A stretch of 6,492 bases of DNA. Origin: Desulfobacteraceae bacterium (GTDB lineage: Bacteria; Desulfobacterota; DSM-4660; Desulfatiglandales; JALVMZ01). Location: positions 1 to 6,492 of the forward strand of contig JALVMZ010000124.1 of assembly GCA_027032655.1 (NCBI GenBank), in the 5' to 3' direction. This document shows, in pieces, positions 1-5,892 of the stretch. A program made the position numbers and the translations under genes. Position 1 is the stretch's first letter, and each line of letters begins with the position of its first letter. The notes beneath the pieces were generated by a model. The model was not told the origin of the DNA. It saw only the letters and a program-made list of their open reading frames with translations, and ran no database searches.

Positions 1-1
1 C

Positions 2-766
2 ACACCTCCTTCTCGGAACACTGTAAATATAGGCATTATAAGGCTACCTGCCATTTCCAATTTCACTGACTTTGAAATTCTGGAAAGAGAACCTGATGTC
101 ATAGTCAATTATCTATCAAGACCCTCTGAATTAAAAGATGAGTATGACATACTGGTCATCCCGGGGACCAAGAATGTGATAAATGACGGAAAATGGCTTA
201 AAAGCAGAAGGTGGAGCAATGCAATCAGGAGATTTAAACAAAAAGGAGGCATTATTATTGGTGTTTGCGGTGGATATCAGTTACTGGGAGACAGGATTCA
301 TGATCCATACAGGGTTGAATCAGATGGAGGCTCCATAAAAGGACTCGGACTCCTTCCTGTTGAGACTGTTCTCGAGCAGGATAAGATCGTAAGAAAGGTA
401 ATAGGTGTGTGTCCCTTTTATGATTCATCCATAAGGGGATATGAAATACATATGGGCAGGAGTTATATGAAAAATAACTACATCCCCTTTGCAGAAATTC
501 ATGAGCCAGGCAAAAGAAAGAGCTGGGAGGATGGTGCAATATCAGATGACGGATTGATTATGGGCACCTATATACATGGATTATTTGACTCTACAGCTTT
601 CAGGGAGAAGATACTCAACATAATCAGGGCGAAGAAGTCCCTTAGACCAAGAAGGTCAAAGGCGGGGAGACTTTCCAGATTCAGGCAGTATGACAGGCTT
701 GCGGATCACTTTGAAGCACACTGTGATGTGGATAGAATTTTAAAGCTTGCAGGGATAGAAAAGTAA
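2..766 (+). CDS. cbiP: Cobyric acid synthase CbiP (adenosylcobyric acid synthase), C-terminal half, 5'-truncated by window
   Basis: Glutamine-dependent amidase that converts adenosylcobyrinate a,c-diamide to adenosylcobyric acid by amidating carboxylates b, d, e and g in the cytoplasm. The frame is open from base 2 with no stop, giving 254 residues, about half of the usual CbiP length (near 500), so the N-terminal dethiobiotin-synthetase-like ATPase domain lies mostly upstream. The visible part starts with the domain-junction motif IRLPAISNFTDF, then IPGTKNVINDGKWL, typical of CbiP. A complete class I glutamine amidotransferase domain follows: nucleophile Cys in GVCGGYQLLG (Cys codon 266-268) and catalytic His in GTYIHGLFD (His codon 575-577). 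The region RGYEIHMGRS is also typical of the family. A GTG at 176 could look like a start but lies inside the conserved PGTKNV segment, so it is not one. The stop TAA shares its last base with the ATG of cbiA, which suggests coupled translation. CobQ of the aerobic pathway is the same family; the name CbiP is preferred because of the neighbours. Confidence 0.95.
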   Translation, partial: TPPSRNTVNIGIIRLPAISNFTDFEILEREPDVIVNYLSRPSELKDEYDILVIPGTKNVINDGKWLKSRRWSNAIRRFKQKGGIIIGVCGGYQLLGDRIHDPYRVESDGGSIKGLGLLPVETVLEQDKIVRKVIGVCPFYDSSIRGYEIHMGRSYMKNNYIPFAEIHEPGKRKSWEDGAISDDGLIMGTYIHGLFDSTAFREKILNIIRAKKSLRPRRSKAGRLSRFRQYDRLADHFEAHCDVDRILKLAGIEK

Positions 767-2163
767 TGAAAGAGGTTTTTGCATTCTGTATTGCTGGCAC
801 ACAGAGTGGATGCGGAAAGACCACAGTAACCCTGGGGTTGATTTCTGCACTTAAAAGGAGGGGGCTACAGGTTCAGGCATTCAAGGTGGGGCCTGACTTT
901 ATTGACCCTGGGCATCACAGGAGTATTTCAGGCAGGGTATCCCACAACCTTGATGGATGGATGATGGATAAAGACTACAACAGAGGCATATTTTCAAGAT
1001 ACAGCATGGATGCGGATGTATCCATAGTAGAAGGGGTGATGGGTCTTTTTGATGGATTTTCTCCCACGGAGGAGACAGGTTCAACAGCAGAGATGGCAAA
1101 GATACTTGAGATACCGGTTTTGCTTGTAATTGATGCAGGTTCCATGGCAAGGTCTGCCTCTGCACTGGTAAAAGGATTCAGGGAGTATGACCCTGATTTA
1201 GATCTAAGAGGTGTAATCTTTAACAGGGTGGGAAGTGCATCCCACGGGGAGATTTTGAAACAAGCCATCTCAAATGACCTGCCTGAGCTGACAGTATTCG
1301 GGTCCCTTGTGAAAGAAAAAGATATAATTATAAAATCAAGACATCTTGGGCTTGTAACCGTTGAGGATGCCCCCCCTGATTCATCCACCATAGAGGCACT
1401 TGCTGACTGGATTGAGGCAGGAGTGGAATTGGACTTTCTCCTTGAAAACATGAAGGTTGAAATAGATGATTCAGCCCCTTTTTCAGAAAATACCTCAACT
1501 GACATTCAGAGTGAGCCTGTCAGGATTGGAATTGCCATGGACAGGGCATTTTGCTTTTATTATCAGGAGAACCTGAGACTCCTTGAAAATGCCGGTGCAA
1601 AGCTTGTTCCATTTTCACCTTTAAAGGACAGGGACTTACCATCTGGCATCCAGGGGATTATCCTTGGAGGAGGATATCCTGAAATCCATGCAAGAGAGTT
1701 ATCAGAAAATGTCAGAATGAGGAGAAAGATAAAGGATTTTTCATTGAGTGGTGGTCCTGTTTACGCAGAATGTGGCGGGTTTATGTATCTTACAGACATG
1801 ATAAGGGATATGGATGGAAAGGAATATGATATGGCAGGGGTGTTTCCATTAAAGAGTGTTATGAATGCTTCCCTTAAAAGTCTTGGTTACAGAGAGATAA
1901 TCACCACAAAGCATACTCTTCTTGGACCAGAAGGAACAGGAGCAAGGGGGCATGAATTCCACTACTCATTTGTGGAAGGCGATTTCAGTGGAATTGAGAG
2001 GGTATATCGGGTTTTCACAAGAAGAGATTCATCATCCAGAATGGATGGTATGAGGAGTGCCAATACCATTGGTTCCTATATTCATCTACACTGGGGATCA
2101 AATCCTTCTATTCCACAGAATTTTATTAAATTCTGCAAGGAGGTCTCAGGAAGATCGCAGTAG
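766..2163 (+). CDS. cbiA: Cobyrinate a,c-diamide synthase CbiA
   Basis: ATP- and glutamine-dependent enzyme that amidates carboxylates a and c of cob(II)yrinate, the step after CbiC and before adenosylation. The 465 residues match the usual length (about 450-460). The N-terminal ATPase domain carries the P-loop GTQSGCGKTT (residues 11-20), then VGPDFIDPGHH (41-51) and VEGVMGLFDG (88-97). A variable linker near 225-250 leads to the amidotransferase domain, which opens with GIAMDRAFCFYY (255-266), has LGGGYPEIHA (300-309), nucleophile Cys336 in AECGGFMYL and the catalytic His in SYIHLHWG (His440, with His442 next to it). The anaerobic neighbours favour CbiA over CobB, the hydrogenobyrinate enzyme of the same family. 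The ATG overlaps the cbiP stop by one base; a weak AGGGA at 751-755 is 10 bases upstream. It ends 10 bases before cbiC. No missing residues were seen. Confidence 0.96.
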   Translation: MKEVFAFCIAGTQSGCGKTTVTLGLISALKRRGLQVQAFKVGPDFIDPGHHRSISGRVSHNLDGWMMDKDYNRGIFSRYSMDADVSIVEGVMGLFDGFSPTEETGSTAEMAKILEIPVLLVIDAGSMARSASALVKGFREYDPDLDLRGVIFNRVGSASHGEILKQAISNDLPELTVFGSLVKEKDIIIKSRHLGLVTVEDAPPDSSTIEALADWIEAGVELDFLLENMKVEIDDSAPFSENTSTDIQSEPVRIGIAMDRAFCFYYQENLRLLENAGAKLVPFSPLKDRDLPSGIQGIILGGGYPEIHARELSENVRMRRKIKDFSLSGGPVYAECGGFMYLTDMIRDMDGKEYDMAGVFPLKSVMNASLKSLGYREIITTKHTLLGPEGTGARGHEFHYSFVEGDFSGIERVYRVFTRRDSSSRMDGMRSANTIGSYIHLHWGSNPSIPQNFIKFCKEVSGRSQ

Positions 2164-2169
2164 AGGAGA
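2164..2169 (+). promoter_or_regulatory. Ribosome binding site of cbiC
   Basis: AGGAGA directly follows the cbiA stop and sits 4 bases before the ATG at 2174. It decides the cbiC start: an in-frame upstream ATG at 2057 would add 39 residues that lie within the cbiA coding region and do not resemble the family. Confidence 0.8.
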
Positions 2170-2173
2170 TAAT

Positions 2174-2806
2174 ATGAAGGATAGATTTAATGTAAAAAAT
2201 CCATCGGACATAGAGAGGCTCTCATTTGAGGTAATAGAAAGAGAGGTGCCGGAGCCAAGGCCATTTAAAGGGGATGAGTGGAGGATAGTTCGGAGGATGA
2301 TTCATGCATCTGCGGACTTTGAACTGCTTGAGCTTGTTCGTTTTCATCCCCTTGCTATTGAAAGCGGAAAAAAGGCAATAAGAAGTGGATGCCTGATTGT
2401 AACAGATACTGAGATGTTAAGGGCGGGTATAAGGAAGAAGGCACTGGAGCGATTTGGTGTAAGTGTTGAATGTCACATAAATGATAGGAATGTGGTAGAG
2501 ATGGCCAGGGAAAAAGGAATCACAAGGGCAGGGTGTGCAGTGGATATTGTTGGAGGCCGAATAAACGGGGGGATTTATGCCATAGGAAATGCCCCCACTT
2601 CGCTCAATCGCCTCCTTGACCTGGTAAATGAAAAGAGCGTAAGACCTGCCCTTATTATTGGAATGCCCGTTGGTTTTGTAAATGCCGAGGAGTCAAAGGA
2701 AAGACTCATGTCCCAGGATCTGATTCCATATATCTGCATAAAGGGAAGAAAAGGGGGCTCTCCACTTGCTGCATCGGTTATAAATGAGCTGATTTTAATG
2801 CCATGA
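2174..2806 (+). CDS. cbiC: Cobalt-precorrin-8 methylmutase CbiC
   Basis: Isomerase that moves the methyl group from C11 to C12 of cobalt-precorrin-8 to give cobyrinate; it needs no cofactor. From the ATG at 2174 the protein is 210 residues, the usual size for CbiC/CobH. Family signatures are RMIHASADFE with the presumed catalytic His44, IGNAPTSLNRLL (from residue 137) and GMPVGFVNAEESKERL (from residue 163). The start is chosen because of the AGGAGA site 4 bases upstream and because the family N-terminus begins shortly before the P-E-E/F-E-x-I-type segment (here RLSFEVIEREVPE). The gene sits between cbiA and cbiD and overlaps cbiD by four bases (ATGA). CobH is the aerobic homologue; the neighbours favour CbiC. 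Confidence 0.95.
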   Translation: MKDRFNVKNPSDIERLSFEVIEREVPEPRPFKGDEWRIVRRMIHASADFELLELVRFHPLAIESGKKAIRSGCLIVTDTEMLRAGIRKKALERFGVSVECHINDRNVVEMAREKGITRAGCAVDIVGGRINGGIYAIGNAPTSLNRLLDLVNEKSVRPALIIGMPVGFVNAEESKERLMSQDLIPYICIKGRKGGSPLAASVINELILMP

Positions 2807-3894
2807 AAAGAGGAAAAAAGGGGCTAAAGATCGGATTTACCACAGGCTCTGCATCAGCAGGGGGTGCCAAGGCAGGTGTTTTGTGTCTTGGAGGGCTCAA
2901 GGTGCCAGAAGAACTGGATATTCCAAGACCCGATAAAGGTCGCATCATGGTGCCAATCCATGAGGTGAGCTCCAATGGAGTGCGGGCAAAGGCAGTTGTT
3001 ATAAAAGATGGAGGAGATGACCCTGATGTAACTCATGGTGCCAGGATTATCACCACTGTGGAGTTAGACCCAATGGGGCAGGATGGAGAAATAACCATAA
3101 AGGGTGGGGAGGGTGTGGGCATTGTTAAAAAACCAGGTCTTCCTGTTCCTGTTGGAGCATATGCAATAAATCCAGGCCCAATGAAACAGATAAGGATGGC
3201 TGTTTTAGAAGGCATGAAGGAGGCAGGGTTAAAGGGGGCAGTCAGGGTTACCGTGGAGGTGCCTGATGGGAAAAGGATTGCCCTTAAAACCATGAACCCT
3301 AAGCTTGGTATAGAAGGGGGGATTTCCATTCTGGGCACAAGGGGGACAGTGATTCCCTTCTCCCATGAGGCATACAAAGAGACCATCACCCTCTCCCTTG
3401 ATGTAGCACGGGCGCAAGGGTATGAGAGGGTTGCATTTAGCACCGGAGGGAAGAGCGAAAAGCTCCTGAGGGCACAAATTAATGATATGCCGAATGAGTG
3501 TTTTATTCAGGTGGGGGATTACTTTGAGTTTTCCATTAAAGAGGCGGTAAAGAGGGGATTCAGGCATATAATCTATGGATGTTTTTTTGGTAAATTGATA
3601 AAGATGGCCCAGGGAATTCCATACACACATGCGCGAAGTGCTGGCATTGACTTTGGATTTCTTGAAAGGATATGTCTGGAAGAGGGGATGGAGAAGGAAT
3701 TTGCAGGGCTTATATCCTGTTCAAATACCTCAAGGGAGGCATTGAGTATTATAAATAGATCGGATAAAAAAGAGCAGATTATTCTTCGTCTTATAACTGA
3801 TGCCATCAGGAATGCAAGGGCATTCTCTGAAGGGAGGGCAGAGTTTCAGTATTTTCTATTTTCAGCAGAAGGCAATTTACTGGGTCAATTATGA
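2803..3894 (+). CDS. cbiD: Cobalt-precorrin-5B C1-methyltransferase CbiD
   Basis: SAM-dependent methyltransferase that methylates C1 of cobalt-precorrin-5B to give cobalt-precorrin-6A; it is a hallmark of the anaerobic pathway and is unrelated in sequence to the CobF enzyme of the aerobic route. The 363 residues match the family (about 350-380). The N-terminal signature is IGFTTGSASAGGAKA (residues 10-24); many family members have Cys where Ala17 stands. The C-terminal signature is YGCFFGKLIKMAQGIPYTHA, with GKLIK at 263-267 and Thr275-His276, followed by SAGIDFGFL. The ATG overlaps the cbiC stop as ATGA and has no Shine-Dalgarno-like sequence in front, so translation probably depends on ribosomes finishing cbiC. 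The 3' end overlaps cbiET in the same way. Assignment is secure; only the exact role of the N-terminal substitutions is open. Confidence 0.95.
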   Translation: MKRGKKGLKIGFTTGSASAGGAKAGVLCLGGLKVPEELDIPRPDKGRIMVPIHEVSSNGVRAKAVVIKDGGDDPDVTHGARIITTVELDPMGQDGEITIKGGEGVGIVKKPGLPVPVGAYAINPGPMKQIRMAVLEGMKEAGLKGAVRVTVEVPDGKRIALKTMNPKLGIEGGISILGTRGTVIPFSHEAYKETITLSLDVARAQGYERVAFSTGGKSEKLLRAQINDMPNECFIQVGDYFEFSIKEAVKRGFRHIIYGCFFGKLIKMAQGIPYTHARSAGIDFGFLERICLEEGMEKEFAGLISCSNTSREALSIINRSDKKEQIILRLITDAIRNARAFSEGRAEFQYFLFSAEGNLLGQL

Positions 3895-5123
3895 AAAGAG
3901 TGCACATAATTGGTCTTGGAGCAAAAAGAGAGGACACCCCGAATTCTCTTTTAAGCATAATCAATGGTGCAGATATCCTTGTGGGTGGAAGGAGATTCTT
4001 GGAGCAGTTTTCTGATTTTGAAGGTGAAAAGATTATTATAAAGTCCCCCGTGGATGATGTAATTTATAAGATAAAAGAATTATCAATGAAAAATAAAAAG
4101 GTGGTTGTTCTTTCAGGTGGTGATCCCCTGTTTTATGGAATTGGCAGAAGGCTGATTGATATCGTTGGAGAGGAGAGGGTGGAAATAGTCCCGGGCGTCA
4201 CCACTGTTCAGATAGCATGTGCCAGAGCCAGACTCCCCCGTGAAGAGATGAAGACAGTATCCATTCATGGAAGGGATAATATCTGGCCACTTTTAAGGGC
4301 CATTTCCTTTCATGATTTGATAGGAGTTTATACGGGTGGAAGTGATGGTCCCCGGATAATATCAGAGGTGCTCAAAGAGAGAGGAGTGGATGAATTCAAA
4401 ATCATGGTTTTTGAAGACTTAGGCCTTGAAACAGAAAGGATCAGAGAGATTGAAATCAGTGATGTTTCAGGTCTGGAATTCTCCCCACTTAATTTTGTTA
4501 TCTTAAAGAGGATAAAGAGTTGTGCCATTTCTCCTGGCATAGGTATTGATGATAAGCACTACGAACATGAAAGGGGGCTTATTACCAAGAGGGAGATAAG
4601 GGTTGTTGGAATATCTTTACTTAATATCATGTCCCATAGCACGGTGTGGGACCTGGGGGCAGGGTGTGGTGCGGTTTCCATTGAATCTGCCTATCTTGCA
4701 AGGGATGGGATGGTATTTTCCGTTGAAAAATCCCCTGAGCGTGTTGAACAGATTATAAGAAACAGAAAGAGATTTGGACTCCATCATGTTGAGGTCATCC
4801 ACGGCATAATGCCCCATTGTCTTGGCTCACTTCCTGCACCTGACAGGGTATTCTTAGGAGGGGGGCTTTCAGGGGGGGAGGGACTGCTTGAGAAGATATT
4901 TTCATGCCTTAAGCCTGGGGGTAAATTCGTTGCACATACCGTGCTTCTTAATTCCCTTGGCATGGTAAAGGGTTTTTTGGAAAAAAGAGGGATACCCTAT
5001 GAGGTTATTCTGCTTCAGGCTGCCCGTTCCAATGAATTATCAGGAGATATAAGACTATCCTCTCTCAATCCCGTATTTATTATAAGTGCCAGGAAATCAG
5101 ATGCAGGAGATATCAATGAATAG
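3891..5123 (+). CDS. cbiET: CbiET fusion: cobalt-precorrin-7 C5-methyltransferase (CbiE) joined to cobalt-precorrin-6B C15-methyltransferase, decarboxylating (CbiT)
   Basis: A 410-residue bifunctional protein, equal to a CbiE (about 200) plus a CbiT (about 190). Residues 1-205 form the CbiE half: a class III, tetrapyrrole-methylase fold with VHIIGLGAK at the N-terminus, LSGGDPLFYGIGR (74-86) and IVPGVTTVQ. A linker of about 25 residues follows. Residues 231-405 form the CbiT half, which starts with ITKREIR and has the SAM-binding motif I WDLGAGCGAVSIE (Asp254 to Gly260), a Rossmann-type class I methyltransferase. CbiT methylates C15 and removes the acetate carboxylate of ring C; CbiE then methylates C5. 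The fusion is the architecture of CobL in the aerobic pathway and is frequent in anaerobic bacteria, but here it sits among anaerobic genes. The start overlaps the cbiD stop (ATGA) with no visible ribosome binding site. The 3' end carries the cbiF ribosome binding site and start. Confidence 0.95.
   Translation: MKRVHIIGLGAKREDTPNSLLSIINGADILVGGRRFLEQFSDFEGEKIIIKSPVDDVIYKIKELSMKNKKVVVLSGGDPLFYGIGRRLIDIVGEERVEIVPGVTTVQIACARARLPREEMKTVSIHGRDNIWPLLRAISFHDLIGVYTGGSDGPRIISEVLKERGVDEFKIMVFEDLGLETERIREIEISDVSGLEFSPLNFVILKRIKSCAISPGIGIDDKHYEHERGLITKREIRVVGISLLNIMSHSTVWDLGAGCGAVSIESAYLARDGMVFSVEKSPERVEQIIRNRKRFGLHHVEVIHGIMPHCLGSLPAPDRVFLGGGLSGGEGLLEKIFSCLKPGGKFVAHTVLLNSLGMVKGFLEKRGIPYEVILLQAARSNELSGDIRLSSLNPVFIISARKSDAGDINE
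4860..4882 (+). other. G-rich tract with potential to fold as a G-quadruplex, inside the CbiT half of cbiET
   Basis: Runs of six G (4860-4865), seven G (4872-4878) and three G (4880-4882) are separated by CTTTCA and a single A. Splitting the seven-base run as GGG-G-GGG gives four G-triplets with loops of 6, 1 and 1 bases, on the coding strand and so also in the mRNA. The bases encode the glycine-rich loop LGGGLSGGEG. The motif match is direct; folding is inference, since glycine codons alone could explain it. Confidence 0.4.
5105..5110 (+). promoter_or_regulatory. Ribosome binding site of cbiF
   Basis: AGGAGA lies within the last codons of cbiET, 5 bases before the ATG at 5116. It favours this start over the in-frame GTG at 5086 and ATG at 5101, neither of which has a comparable site. 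Confidence 0.75.
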
Positions 5124-5892
5124 TGATGTCAAAAGAAGAGATGTTCAGGTATATTTTGTGGGGGCTGGTCCTGGTGACCCTGAGCTCATAACCGTTAAGG
5201 GAAGGCGCTGTATCATGGAATCTGACCTTATTATCTACACAGGCTCCCTGGTGCCATATGAGATTATATCCTGGAAAAAATCCTCTGCAGTTGCCATGAA
5301 TTCATCTTCCATGACATTGGATGAGACACATGAGGAGATTATGAAGGCGGTAAAGCAGGGAAAGTTGGTTGCAAGGGTCCACACAGGGGATCCAAGCCTT
5401 TATGGAGCCATAAGAGAGCAGATGATTCTGCTTGATAAGGAAAATGTCTCATATGAAGTAATTCCCGGTGTTACTTCTGCACTTGCTACAGCAGCATCTG
5501 CCAGGATATCACTTACCGTCCCAGAAGTAACACAGACCGTGATATTTACAAGGGTGGGTGGCAGGACCCCTGTTCCCGCAAGAGAATCTCTTAAAAACCT
5601 TGCAGGACACGGTTCCACAATTGCGGTATATCTTTCTGCATCAAAGGCAATGGAAGTGGAAGAAGGTCTCATATCAGGTGGATACAGCGAAGATACGCCT
5701 GTTGTAATTGGATACAGGGTGGGCTGGTCTGATGAGAAGATAATAAAGGGAAGGCTCTCACAACTTAGCCAGCTTGCAGCAGAGCACGGAATAAAGAGAC
5801 AGGCAGTGTTTCTCATAACACCATTTGATAATGATAAGGGTGGAGCTTCGAAATTATATGATCCAGAATTCAAGCATGGGTTCAGAAAATGA
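5116..5892 (+). CDS. cbiF: Cobalt-precorrin-4 C11-methyltransferase CbiF
   Basis: SAM-dependent methyltransferase that methylates C11 of cobalt-precorrin-4 to give cobalt-precorrin-5A. From the ATG at 5116 it has 258 residues, the usual length. Signatures of the tetrapyrrole methylase fold appear in order: YFVGAGPGDPELITVKG (13-29), IIYTGSLVP (39-47), RVHTGDPSLYGAIREQ with Asp92, and YEVIPGVTSALATAAS (from 113). The IYTGSLVP stretch distinguishes CbiF/CobM from the other ring methylases such as CbiL, CbiH and CbiE. The gene starts inside the end of cbiET (8-base overlap) with its own AGGAGA site, and its stop overlaps the cbiG start as ATGA. Earlier in-frame starts would add 5 or 10 residues with no family support. 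CobM is the aerobic homologue; adjacency to cbiG supports CbiF. Confidence 0.95.
   Translation: MNSDVKRRDVQVYFVGAGPGDPELITVKGRRCIMESDLIIYTGSLVPYEIISWKKSSAVAMNSSSMTLDETHEEIMKAVKQGKLVARVHTGDPSLYGAIREQMILLDKENVSYEVIPGVTSALATAASARISLTVPEVTQTVIFTRVGGRTPVPARESLKNLAGHGSTIAVYLSASKAMEVEEGLISGGYSEDTPVVIGYRVGWSDEKIIKGRLSQLSQLAAEHGIKRQAVFLITPFDNDKGGASKLYDPEFKHGFRK

Noticed and set aside
1370..1376. Run of seven C in cbiA, and a run of seven T at 3582-3588 in cbiD, as possible phase-variation tracts or sequencing errors
   Set aside because: Both genes stay in frame through the runs with conserved sequence on both sides, and the runs are short for phase variation in a housekeeping biosynthetic operon.
975..1505. 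Minus-strand open frame of 176 codons opposite cbiA
   Set aside because: It lies wholly opposite a well-conserved gene, has low-complexity Ser-rich composition, no recognisable motif and no ribosome binding site; it is a shadow of cbiA.
2057..2173. 39-codon N-terminal extension of cbiC
   Set aside because: It lies inside the cbiA coding region, covers the out-of-frame CbiA C-terminus, and the AGGAGA site points to 2174.
2161..2173. Possible promoter or terminator between cbiA and cbiC
   Set aside because: The gap is only 10 bases and is filled by the ribosome binding site; no hairpin or T-run is present.
2814..2820. A-AAA-AAG slippery heptamer in frame near the cbiD start, of the type used for -1 frameshifting
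   Set aside because: No clear downstream stem-loop; a shift at codon 6 would destroy CbiD and the new frame has no sensible product. Likely chance in a Lys-rich N-terminus.
3033..3630. Two overlapping minus-strand open frames opposite cbiD
   Set aside because: They overlap each other in different frames and lie opposite a conserved gene; Pro-rich composition is a by-product of Gly-rich coding on the plus strand.
3800..4015. Plus-strand open frame of 71 codons spanning the cbiD/cbiET junction
   Set aside because: Out of frame with both conserved genes and without any recognisable protein signature.
5400..5873. Minus-strand open frame of 157 codons opposite cbiF
   Set aside because: Entirely antisense to conserved CbiF motifs, with no family resemblance or start signal.
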